A DNA stretch of 64,000 nucleotides. Source: Mucilaginibacter robiniae (GTDB taxonomy: Bacteria > Bacteroidota > Bacteroidia > Sphingobacteriales > Sphingobacteriaceae). Below, in pieces: positions 1 through 8,137 of this stretch (within the stretch, counting starts at the first letter, position 1; every line of letters starts with the position of its first letter). The position numbers and the translations under genes are program-made. The stretch lies in assembly GCF_012849215.1 (NCBI RefSeq), contig NZ_CP051682.1:3348001-3412000 (forward strand). Direction: 5' to 3'. The notes beneath the pieces are model-generated. The model saw only the letters and a program-made list of their open reading frames with translations. It searched no databases and was not told the origin of the DNA.

Positions 1-1
1 G

Positions 2-1864
2 GACAAGTATAAAGATGATAAAGCTATTACTTATACGCCTATCCCACGCGATCGTGACCAGGTTTATTACAAAACATCAGGCGTTTTCCCTTGGTTTGTA
101 TCACACCAGTGGCTTAAAGCCAAATTTCAGCCTTATCGTGATGAAATACGTGATATTAATAGCTGGAACTATAATGCCCGGTATTTTGACCGCTTGTTTT
201 TAAATGAAATGAGCGAAGCTGACTGGAAAGAGCAAATTGCTTACGTTCAGGCGCATTTAACTGATGAAGTAATTAATCGGGCTATCCATAAAATGCCACC
301 TGCTATTTTCGCTTTATCTGGTCCGCAAATTATTCAAACCATCAAAGCAAGGCGCAGTAACATTGCTTGGCAAGGCTTGCAGTTTTACAGTTTCCTGTCG
401 CGCTATGTGGATGTACCCACTTCTGAAAAGCATGAACGTGTTGATGTAACTGAGCAAGCTGATGGTAAAGTAAATCTGGTTATTCATAAAGTAAAAAAAG
501 ATAGTTCACTGGCCCAGATCACTTATCAGCGTGTGTTCGATCCGAAAGATACCAAAGAAGTACGTGTGTATGGTATGGGTGGGCATGATGCTTTTTCGGT
601 AGCAGGCAGCGGTAAGTCGCCTATTAAAGTACGTTTAATAGGAGGAGAGAAAGCTGATAGCTTTTATGTAGATAAACAGGTGGATAATAAAAAGAACCTG
701 TACATCTATGATCGTTCGGATGAAAAAAATGTATTACCCGAGCGCTCACAAGCTAAAATACATACCGAAGCTGATACTGATGTAATAGCTTACGATCGGA
801 AAAACTTTTTGTATAACCGTTTCCAGCCTCTTATTGCTGTAAGCTACAATACCGATTATGGTATAACCCCAACTCTGGGTTTTGCTTACACCAAGGAAGG
901 TTTCCGTAAGTTACCTTTTGCTTACCGCCATCAGCTTGAGATAAGTTATCTATCAGGCCGTAAAGCTTTTTTGATACATTACAATGCAGAATATACCAAG
1001 CTAATTGGCAACAACGACTTTTTGATAAACTTTACCTCACGCGGTCCACATAACTACAGCAACTTTTTCGGTATAGGTAACAATACCGAGTTTGTGGATC
1101 AAAAGAACAATATCCGGTATTTCCGTAACCGATACGATTACCTGTATGGTGATGTACGGTTAAGGCATACGTATGGCGATTGGAAAGTTAGCGGGGGCCT
1201 TACCGGTCAGTTTTACCATAGTACTTCTGAAAATAATGAGCCCCGGTTTTTAGGAGCCTATAATCAGCAACATCCTGATGAGCAGGTGTTCTCTAATAAA
1301 AGCTATGCTGGCTTGGTAGCCGGTGCATTGCTGGATACCCGTAACAATACCTTGCGTACTACAAAAGGTGTTTACTGGAATACGACCATCAGTGGCCTGC
1401 AACAGTTAAACCAGGATCATAGTCGGTACAGTCAATTGGTATCACAGTTTAGCTTTTATGCCAACCCTGACCGGGATTCTATATTAATTATTGCAGCGCG
1501 TTTTGGTGCTGGTACCACCCTAGGGCATGCCGATTACTTTCAGCAGCTTAAATTAGGCGGTTCAGATAATTTAAGGGGTTTTCGTACCTGGCGCTTTACA
1601 GGTCGTAGCATGTTGTTCAACAACCTGGAAATGCGTTTGAAAGTATTGGATATTAACTCTTACCTGTTTCCGGGCAGTATAGGTATTATCGGCTTTAATG
1701 ATGTGGGTAGGGTATTTACGCCGGGAGAATCATCATCCAAATGGCATGATGGTTACGGTGGCGGTATTTATGTAGAACCTGCTGATTTGGTTTTATTACA
1801 GGCTACTTTAGGAAAATCTAACGAAGGGCATATCGTGTATATTAACCTCGGGTACCGCTTTTAG
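2..1864 (+). CDS. Omp85/BamA-TamA-like outer-membrane beta-barrel protein, C-terminal part
   Basis: The reading frame is open from base 2, so the true start lies upstream of the window. About 620 residues are present. The first ~200 resemble the region linking an N-terminal enzymatic domain to a barrel in large Bacteroidota surface-antigen proteins. From about residue 270 onward the sequence is a string of alternating beta strands rich in aromatic residues, with a conserved GGSDNLRGF-type segment near base 1556 and a C-terminal Phe (GYRF), the usual signal for insertion by the Bam complex. This matches the bacterial surface antigen (PF01103) barrel. In relatives the missing N-terminus is often a metallophosphoesterase; that part cannot be seen here, so the overall function is unresolved. 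Confidence 0.75.
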   Translation, partial: DKYKDDKAITYTPIPRDRDQVYYKTSGVFPWFVSHQWLKAKFQPYRDEIRDINSWNYNARYFDRLFLNEMSEADWKEQIAYVQAHLTDEVINRAIHKMPPAIFALSGPQIIQTIKARRSNIAWQGLQFYSFLSRYVDVPTSEKHERVDVTEQADGKVNLVIHKVKKDSSLAQITYQRVFDPKDTKEVRVYGMGGHDAFSVAGSGKSPIKVRLIGGEKADSFYVDKQVDNKKNLYIYDRSDEKNVLPERSQAKIHTEADTDVIAYDRKNFLYNRFQPLIAVSYNTDYGITPTLGFAYTKEGFRKLPFAYRHQLEISYLSGRKAFLIHYNAEYTKLIGNNDFLINFTSRGPHNYSNFFGIGNNTEFVDQKNNIRYFRNRYDYLYGDVRLRHTYGDWKVSGGLTGQFYHSTSENNEPRFLGAYNQQHPDEQVFSNKSYAGLVAGALLDTRNNTLRTTKGVYWNTTISGLQQLNQDHSRYSQLVSQFSFYANPDRDSILIIAARFGAGTTLGHADYFQQLKLGGSDNLRGFRTWRFTGRSMLFNNLEMRLKVLDINSYLFPGSIGIIGFNDVGRVFTPGESSSKWHDGYGGGIYVEPADLVLLQATLGKSNEGHIVYINLGYRF

Positions 1865-1879
1865 GAAATTAACATAGAT

Positions 1880-1924
1880 ATACAGCCGGCTTTTGCAACC
1901 GCGAAGGTTGGCTGTATGTTTTAT
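1880..1924. terminator. Hairpin terminator between convergent genes
   Basis: Arms ATACAGCC (1880-1887) and GGCTGTAT (1910-1917) enclose a second small stem AACC/GGTT and are followed by a T-rich run on the plus strand. It sits between the end of the barrel gene and the end of the minus-strand receiver gene, so it may serve both. Confidence 0.6.
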
Positions 1925-2290
1925 CTAATTAAGCCGCAGGCATTGGTTGACAGTATCTACCAATTCGTCAATACTGAAGGGTTTGGCAATAACAGCGTCA
2001 CAGCCAAAGCTCATAAAATCAACGTTTTTGTTTAAGTAAGCAGAAAAGATAATTACCGGAACACGGTGCATGATTTTATGCGATTTGAAGTTACGGCAGA
2101 TCTCGCCGCCATTATCATCCAGTAAACGGTAATCGAGTATAATCAGATCTGGATTATAGTTCTCGGCTATATCAATAATGCTTTTACTGTCAGAGGTACT
2201 TTTAACTTCAAAGTTCTCGTACGTCAGTATCTCATGCACTACTTCCAGTATATCCATGTTGTCGTCTAATACCAGAATTCGTTTAAGCAT
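1925..2290 (-). CDS. Receiver-only response regulator (CheY-like)
   Basis: This 121-residue protein is a single REC domain with no output domain. The acidic pair D9-D10 and phosphoacceptor D53 (LDYRLL) are present, with a conserved KPF near residue 103 closing the active site. It lies 293 bp downstream of a second receiver-only gene, which itself follows a multi-PAS histidine kinase, all on the minus strand. It therefore probably acts as a phosphate shuttle or protein-interaction switch in that pathway. The partner is inferred from position only. Confidence 0.88.
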   Translation of the reverse strand: MLKRILVLDDNMDILEVVHEILTYENFEVKSTSDSKSIIDIAENYNPDLIILDYRLLDDNGGEICRNFKSHKIMHRVPVIIFSAYLNKNVDFMSFGCDAVIAKPFSIDELVDTVNQCLRLN

Positions 2291-2583
2291 GAGGGTTGAA
2301 AAATTACGTATCTTGAAAAGATAAAATAAGTTATACGCAAACTAATACAATTAAGATGCAATTTACTTTAAACTACACTTAAATGGTAAATTAGCTTTTG
2401 CCTTTTAACTTAGATTACTCGCAAATATAACGAAACCCAAGTGCATTGTATTGCATGGTATGGTTAACATTTTGGTGTGCCATACTTCTTGATACCCCCG
2501 TTAATGTTAGGAGGAATAGCTTCTTTGCAAGCGAAAAATCCCTAATACAAAGTAAAATTAACCTAGTTGGTATAAAAGGGTAG

Positions 2584-2940
2584 CTAGTTTAGCAAACGTT
2601 CAATTTTATTAAGCAATTCCTGCATGTCAAAAGGTTTTGCCAGAAAATCATCAGCGCCTGCTTCCATAGCTGATTGACGTATGTCTTTACTGGCAGAAAT
2701 CATCAATACCGGAATGCTTTGTGTATTGGATTTAGCTTTAAGCTCTTTACAAATGTCACGGCCGTCACAACCTGACATCCAAATGTCGAGTAATAATACG
2801 TCAGGATAGTTGTCTTGCAAAGTTAAAACTTCAGCACCGTTATAAGTTGAGGATACGTTATAACCATAAAAATCCAGCATCATCTCTACAGCATCTACAA
2901 TTCCTGGATCGTCGTCTGCTATTAATATTCGTTTCGGCAT
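2584..2940 (-). CDS. Receiver-only response regulator (CheY-like)
   Basis: A single REC domain of 118 residues. It has the acidic triad ADDD near the N-terminus, phosphoacceptor D52 (LLLDIW) and a KPF motif near the C-terminus. An upstream ATG at 2955 would add five residues, but the start at 2940 (MPKRIL) matches how such proteins usually begin. It also agrees with a promoter-like element at 2959-2987 that would start transcription near 2953. The gene follows the PAS kinase by about 120 bp and is its most likely phosphorylation target. No DNA-binding domain is present. Confidence 0.87.
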   Translation of the reverse strand: MPKRILIADDDPGIVDAVEMMLDFYGYNVSSTYNGAEVLTLQDNYPDVLLLDIWMSGCDGRDICKELKAKSNTQSIPVLMISASKDIRQSAMEAGADDFLAKPFDMQELLNKIERLLN

Positions 2941-2958
2941 GTTAACTATAGGCAATCA

Positions 2959-2987
2959 CAAACATAAAAAAATGTTAGTTTTTTCAA
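2959..2987 (-). promoter_or_regulatory. Bacteroidota-type promoter of the receiver gene
   Basis: Read on the minus strand this is TTG-N18-TATGTTTG, a match to the Bacteroidota -33/-7 consensus (TTTG...TAnnTTTG). It lies 19 bp before the chosen ATG at 2940, suggesting the receiver can be transcribed independently of the kinase gene. Confidence 0.45.
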
Positions 2988-3074
2988 TGAAAAAAAACTA
3001 AAAAATTGGAGTTCCTGTCAAAGTGTAGTGTAATCTCTTTCTGCATCTTATTTACGAAAAAGCAGAATGAAAAG

Positions 3075-6044
3075 TTACTCGTGTTTCAGCGGTAGCGCAA
3101 AGTAAAAAGTTGACCCTTCTCCTTCTTTTGAATGTACGCCGATCTTCCCTCCGGCGCGCTTTATGATCTCTGCTGAAATATAGAGTCCTAAGCCGAGACC
3201 TGGAAAAGTGTGTTGCTTATCGCCGCTTACCCGGTAGAACTGCTCAAATACACGATCTTTTTTATCGGCACTAATGCCTATGCCGAAATCTTGTACACTT
3301 AAGTATAAAGCGTTGTTATCAGTATAAGTACGAATAATAATCTTTTCAGCTTGGGGGGAGTATTTAATAGCGTTAGTTACCAAATTAGTAATTACCTGGC
3401 TAATGCGATCTTTATCAGCATAAACCTCACTTGCAGATTGTAGCTCGGTAACCAGCTGATGGTGGTGAGTAGTGCGCTGCAAATCTTCAGTCAGGTCGGT
3501 AACCAGTTGGTTTAAACTGAAGTAATCATTGTTAAGCTGTAAGCGGCCGGATTGTATTTTGGTGACATCCAGCAGGTCAGTAATCAGGGTAGTCAGGCGG
3601 TCAATCTGGTTATTCATTTTAGCCAGCATGTTCGTCTTTTTAACGTCGCTTTCTTTCCTGAATGTTGCTTCCAGTATCTGCGCATAAGCCTTAATGCTGG
3701 TTACGGGCGTTTTTAGCTCGTGGCTGGCCACACCGATAAACTCATCTTTTTGCTGTTGTAATTGCTTTTGCTCGGTAATATCCACACAGGCACCAATGTA
3801 ACCGGTAAAATGGCCTGCGGTATCGTATTGCGGGTTTCCGGTGCAGCTTATCCAACGTTGGGTACCATCCTGATGCTCTATCCGGAACTGGCTTTCATGA
3901 TATTTCTGTTGCAGAAAATCATGCGTAAACTTATTTATAGCTTGTTCTGCATCCTCATTAGAAACAGCACTAAGCCAGCCGCTACCCAGGTGTAATTCCA
4001 GCGGAATGCCGGTCCAGTTAACCCAAATTTGATTTACGTAAGTAATATGGCCTTGTGCATTCGACATCCACAAAGCGGTTGGTGAAGCTGTAGTAATACC
4101 CCTGAACAAAGCTTCACTGGCTTGCAGGGCTTGTTGTGCTGCTATCTCAGGGCCAAGGTCTCGTATAACTATCGAAAAGCCCGTCATATCTCCGGTTACC
4201 GGATCATTCAGGCGGGTAGCATAAGCAAAAGTGTGCACTTCAGCTCCGGTATTTAAATGCCGGTACCGTTGCTTGCCGGCAAAATAACCATGCGTGTTAA
4301 TAGCTTCGCTGATTTGAAGATTATGTGGAACATCTTCCTGAAAAAAGTATTCATGGGCATTAGGCACTACATTTGGTTCGGTAGGATAGCCAATAATTTC
4401 CCGGCCTTTTGTATTCAGGTAGGTAACTGCACCCTCAATATTAACCACAGCTATACCATCAAAGTTATTATCTACTACCGAAACAAGCTTCATCTGTTCT
4501 TCTTCGGCTTTCAGTTCGGGGCGTAAATCGCGTACAATGGAAGCACGACCCAGTGGCTGACCGGCAGCATTTTTAAGCAACAGAGATGTAGCATAGGCAG
4601 GTATGGTTTCACCGGTTTTAAAATTCCGGTAATTAATCCGGCCTGCCCAACGGCCATGTTCCAGTAAAGTTGGGTTGATGATGGTGCGTAGCTTTTCAAT
4701 CTCGTTGGGCATTACATACTCCTTTTGAGCGCGCCGGGCATCTTCCAGGCTGTCCAGCCCCATCATTTGCAAACCTGCCTTATTCAGGAAGGTTAATGTG
4801 CCGTTCCAATCCGATAGACTGATAAAATCATTGCTGTTATCAATCAGCCATAATAACTTTTGCTGCTCATGGCTGGCTTCTGCTTCAGCCGTAAAATCAT
4901 AAGCTATTCCGGCAAACCGCAAAGGTTGCTTATGCTCATCAAATATGTAATTACCAACGGTTCTGATCCAATGCACGCTTTGGTCATGCCAAATAAAGCG
5001 GGCTTCATAAGTAAGCCTACCGGTTTGCTTGGCTTTATTGTAAGCCTCATCACGAATGTGATGATCGTCAGGATGTACGTGGTTGATAAAATCTTGATGT
5101 GTTAAGCCTATATCTTCCCGGCCTGTAAGTACCCGGGCAAAAACCGGCGTATAGGAAACCTGGTTGGTAGCCATATCCAACAAAAAGGTGCCGGCATTTA
5201 TATTATCTAAAGCCAGTTGAGCCAATTGCTCGGTGGAACGCATTTTTTCATCAGCTTGTACCTGTTGGCTAATGTTTTGCGTGATGCCCGAAAAGCGGTA
5301 AGGTGTACCTGATTTGTCAAAGTAAGCTTTGCCCTTACAGTGCAGCCAATGTAGTAGTTTACCTTCAGCATCTACCGTACGAAATTTTGTATCATACTGC
5401 CCGCTTGATGAAGGTTGTAAGGCTTGGTTGATAGCGGCATTCACATTAAGCTGATCATCGGGGTGAATGCTTTTTAGTACCGCGCTATAAGAAATATTTG
5501 CTTTCTGCTGAAAGCCATGATAGCTTCTGGTATTGGCATCCCAGCTAATCAGTTGCTGCTGAATATCCAGATTCCAAGTGCCAACACCTGCTGCAGTTAA
5601 AGCAAAATTCAGGTTTTCTTCAGCTTCATCAGCCCGCCGGCGGGCTAATACCAAATCAGTAACGTTGGTGGCTGTGTTTAATATGCCCCATACTTCGCTC
5701 TCGGCGTTTAATAAAGGCTGATAAGTGAAGTTGTAATAGAAATTTTGTAGCTGACCATCAATTTCCATTTTTACCAAATCTTCAGTGGCATGGTAAGCCT
5801 GGCCAGTAGTAAATACATCATCCAGTAACTGATGGAAAGGTTGGTTATCTAATTCCGGTAATGCTTGTTGCAGCGTTTTACCAATTACCGAAGTATCTTT
5901 ACCCCAGGTGTCATAAATCATGGCTTTATTGGCTATTTGTATGTGCATTTCTCTGCCAGCATACAATGCAATGGGGGTAAGTGATTCTTCAATTAAAATA
6001 CGAAAGGCTGCAGCATCATTATCCAGTACTTTTTCCATATTCAA
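3075..6044 (-). CDS. Six-PAS sensor histidine kinase
   Basis: A 989-residue kinase with no predicted membrane segment, so probably cytoplasmic. About six PAS/PAC repeats run from residue 8 to 765, several ending in typical PAC phrases such as GITQNIS, GIAYDF and IVRDL. They are followed by HisKA with phosphoacceptor H775 (SHELKTP) and a HATPase_c domain with N box (NLVTNAIKYSP), G1 (DFGIGIS) and G2 (GLGLGLY). The lack of a fused receiver fits phosphotransfer to the two stand-alone receivers encoded just downstream. The ligands of the PAS domains cannot be read from sequence. The ATG at 6044 is followed by a second Met two codons later. Confidence 0.9.
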   Translation of the reverse strand: MNMEKVLDNDAAAFRILIEESLTPIALYAGREMHIQIANKAMIYDTWGKDTSVIGKTLQQALPELDNQPFHQLLDDVFTTGQAYHATEDLVKMEIDGQLQNFYYNFTYQPLLNAESEVWGILNTATNVTDLVLARRRADEAEENLNFALTAAGVGTWNLDIQQQLISWDANTRSYHGFQQKANISYSAVLKSIHPDDQLNVNAAINQALQPSSSGQYDTKFRTVDAEGKLLHWLHCKGKAYFDKSGTPYRFSGITQNISQQVQADEKMRSTEQLAQLALDNINAGTFLLDMATNQVSYTPVFARVLTGREDIGLTHQDFINHVHPDDHHIRDEAYNKAKQTGRLTYEARFIWHDQSVHWIRTVGNYIFDEHKQPLRFAGIAYDFTAEAEASHEQQKLLWLIDNSNDFISLSDWNGTLTFLNKAGLQMMGLDSLEDARRAQKEYVMPNEIEKLRTIINPTLLEHGRWAGRINYRNFKTGETIPAYATSLLLKNAAGQPLGRASIVRDLRPELKAEEEQMKLVSVVDNNFDGIAVVNIEGAVTYLNTKGREIIGYPTEPNVVPNAHEYFFQEDVPHNLQISEAINTHGYFAGKQRYRHLNTGAEVHTFAYATRLNDPVTGDMTGFSIVIRDLGPEIAAQQALQASEALFRGITTASPTALWMSNAQGHITYVNQIWVNWTGIPLELHLGSGWLSAVSNEDAEQAINKFTHDFLQQKYHESQFRIEHQDGTQRWISCTGNPQYDTAGHFTGYIGACVDITEQKQLQQQKDEFIGVASHELKTPVTSIKAYAQILEATFRKESDVKKTNMLAKMNNQIDRLTTLITDLLDVTKIQSGRLQLNNDYFSLNQLVTDLTEDLQRTTHHHQLVTELQSASEVYADKDRISQVITNLVTNAIKYSPQAEKIIIRTYTDNNALYLSVQDFGIGISADKKDRVFEQFYRVSGDKQHTFPGLGLGLYISAEIIKRAGGKIGVHSKEGEGSTFYFALPLKHE

Positions 6045-6170
6045 GAATCATCAATAAAATTACAGCTACTTAACAGGCTTATAGTTGCAAAAAAAGTATA
6101 GCAACTATCAAAGCCTACCTATCAATAAGGCGCAACTTAGCTATAAGGTTTTAAATTAAATTTATCTTGA

Positions 6171-7007
6171 TTAAAACAAGGAGAACTGTGTAGTGGGTGC
6201 AGTAAACAACGTTGCAGGCGTAGCGCGATTTGCTGATACCAGGTTACGGATATGATATACTGGCGTTTCTTCATAGCGGGAGGCTACAATAATTTCTGTA
6301 CCACCGGCATGCCGGCTAAATAACTCATGTGCTACAGCTGGGTCATTATTATCGCGCGATAAATGAGAGAGCAGCAAATGGCTCATGAACAATGGGCGGT
6401 GTGTCACAAAAAGCTCCAGCGCCTGCAGGTTGCTCAAGTGGCCATGACCACCGCTGATGCGCCTTTTCAGATGATAAGGGTAGTTGCCTTGTGCCAGCAT
6501 TTGTTCATCATAGTTGGCTTCTAGAAAGGCAGCATGGCACTGTTTGAAATGTTTAATTAGATGTTCGCAGGGAGCGCCTATATCGGTAAACACACCTACC
6601 TTCACTTCCTGACATGATACCACAAAGCTATGCGGTTCGGCCGCATCATGAAATTTCGGAAAGGCCGTAACAGTAATATCGCCTATAACTACCGGTTCAT
6701 AACCACAAAAGGTTTTTACCAGATGCGCTTCCAGTTCTAACCGGCCATATCGCAACGTAGCCGGGGTAATATAAACCGGCAACTGGTATTTTTTAGCCAG
6801 CACAGTAATACCACGTATGTGGTCAGAATGTTCGTGCGATACAAACAAGGCTTTTATCTTACGCATAGAAAGGCCTAAGCGCAGCATACGGCGCTCAATT
6901 TCACGGCAGGATATACCGGCATCTACCAAAACAGCTTCCTGATGGTTGCCAACATAATAACAATTGCCGTTACTGCCCGAGTTAAGCGAGGTGATAAATA
7001 AAGCCAT
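6171..7007 (-). CDS. MBL-fold metallo-hydrolase, WalJ/YycJ-like
   Basis: This 278-residue protein has the metallo-beta-lactamase signature HEHSDH (residues 58-63) and further metal ligands in the later H/D motifs. It begins with the SLNSGSNGNC phrase typical of the YycJ/WalJ/VicX family. Members are dinuclear-metal phosphodiesterase-like hydrolases, some shown to act on DNA or linked to cell-wall signalling in Firmicutes. In Bacteroidota the role is not established. It stands alone, upstream of no obvious partner, and is divergent from the DinB gene. Confidence 0.82.
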   Translation of the reverse strand: MALFITSLNSGSNGNCYYVGNHQEAVLVDAGISCREIERRMLRLGLSMRKIKALFVSHEHSDHIRGITVLAKKYQLPVYITPATLRYGRLELEAHLVKTFCGYEPVVIGDITVTAFPKFHDAAEPHSFVVSCQEVKVGVFTDIGAPCEHLIKHFKQCHAAFLEANYDEQMLAQGNYPYHLKRRISGGHGHLSNLQALELFVTHRPLFMSHLLLSHLSRDNNDPAVAHELFSRHAGGTEIIVASRYEETPVYHIRNLVSANRATPATLFTAPTTQFSLF

Positions 7008-7162
7008 GCGGAATACAAAGTAACCGGATTTTGAGAGAATAATTAATATTAAATTAAATATTTTTCAAACCCGAAGTATCCATATAGAACTGGTGAGATA
7101 TGGATTTTATTATTGGATTGCTAAATAGTTTAGTAGGTTTATAGCCTAAAATTTTTCAAGCT

Positions 7163-7663
7163 ATGTATTATCACATTAACGATTTTTTAACTGACTGGGA
7201 GCTGGAAGCCGGCAGAACCCACAAAATTTTCTCAAACATTACAGAAGATACTAAGGCTGTAAAAATTAACCCTAAAGTGCGTACACTCGAGCGTTTAGCC
7301 TGGCATCTGGTACAAAGCATTACCGAAATGGGTACACGTGCGGGTTTGTTTGATCATGACGAACTGGAGCATGAAACTGCACCGTTGTTGTTTGCGGATA
7401 TTATTGTCGCTCACCAAAAATATAATGCTTTGCTAGCTGAGGCTGTAAAAAGCCGTTGGACGGACAATCACCTTAATGAAACCGTAAATATGTATGGTGA
7501 AGAATGGACAAAGGCTACCATCTTATCAGTGCTGATTGGTCATGAAGCTCATCATCGTAGCCAAATGACTGTCGTGATGCGTATGCTGGATTTACCGGTT
7601 CCTGGCCTATATGGTCCCTCACAGGAAGAATGGGCGCAAATAGGCGTATCGGCAATGGAGTAG
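7163..7663 (+). CDS. DinB-family four-helix protein
   Basis: The 166-residue sequence fits the DinB/YfiT-like fold. It has an N-terminal helix, a His in LAWHLVQS near residue 50 and the HEAHHRSQM motif near residue 130, which together form the usual three-His metal site. Proteins of this group include thiol-dependent S-transferases and many of unknown substrate. It is followed 69 bp later by a small orphan gene that may share its transcript. The specific reaction cannot be inferred. Confidence 0.82.
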   Translation: MYYHINDFLTDWELEAGRTHKIFSNITEDTKAVKINPKVRTLERLAWHLVQSITEMGTRAGLFDHDELEHETAPLLFADIIVAHQKYNALLAEAVKSRWTDNHLNETVNMYGEEWTKATILSVLIGHEAHHRSQMTVVMRMLDLPVPGLYGPSQEEWAQIGVSAME

Positions 7664-7732
7664 GGGAAGCAGGCCGGTTCTGGAAAACTTTTCGGTTTGT
7701 AAAACGTCTGTTAAAACAACAAACGCTTAACT

Positions 7733-8026
7733 ATGGAAACCTTTGAAATACCTGTTGGCCCCAGCCAGCGCCTATTGAAAATTGAACCGCAAGCTACCCA
7801 TGGTACTTATAAAATTTATGCTGCCGACCCTTACCAGGATTGGGTTGACCGTGAACAGCAACGCTCAGTGGATTTACCACCTGATGGTTTGTTAGGTACA
7901 ATCACCATTCGCAGCGAGCGCGATTTTGATTTTGATGGTGCCGGTTATTTTATGGGCGATGAGCTTTTAAGCATTGCTGCACAAGTAGTAAGGCATCCAT
8001 CTTTTGCCTCACAGCAATCTGAGTAA
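7733..8026 (+). CDS. Small protein of unknown function
   Basis: A 97-residue soluble, acidic protein that I do not recognise. It has no signal peptide and no cysteines. The stretch IEPQATHGTYKIY followed by LLGTITI resembles a stretch of the 80-residue orphan at 49048-49290 (VVPQADQKFKVY ... LLGEVQL), so the two may share a small beta-rich fold. It lies 69 bp after the DinB gene in the same direction and ends before a bidirectional terminator, so co-transcription with the DinB gene is likely. Confidence 0.65.
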   Translation: METFEIPVGPSQRLLKIEPQATHGTYKIYAADPYQDWVDREQQRSVDLPPDGLLGTITIRSERDFDFDGAGYFMGDELLSIAAQVVRHPSFASQQSE

Positions 8027-8073
8027 GTTGGTGCTGGTTTACGCCTAAAAAAGCAATAATTTGAAAAATGTAA

Positions 8074-8105
8074 AAGCCGGCTGGATTTATCATCACAGCC
8101 GGCTT
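8074..8105. terminator. Bidirectional hairpin terminator
   Basis: Perfect 10-bp arms AAGCCGGCTG/CAGCCGGCTT with a 12-nt loop lie between the convergent small orphan gene and the RND pump gene. Confidence 0.7.
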
Positions 8106-8137
8106 AGCATTATATATGATCAGTTAATAGTGCTTAC

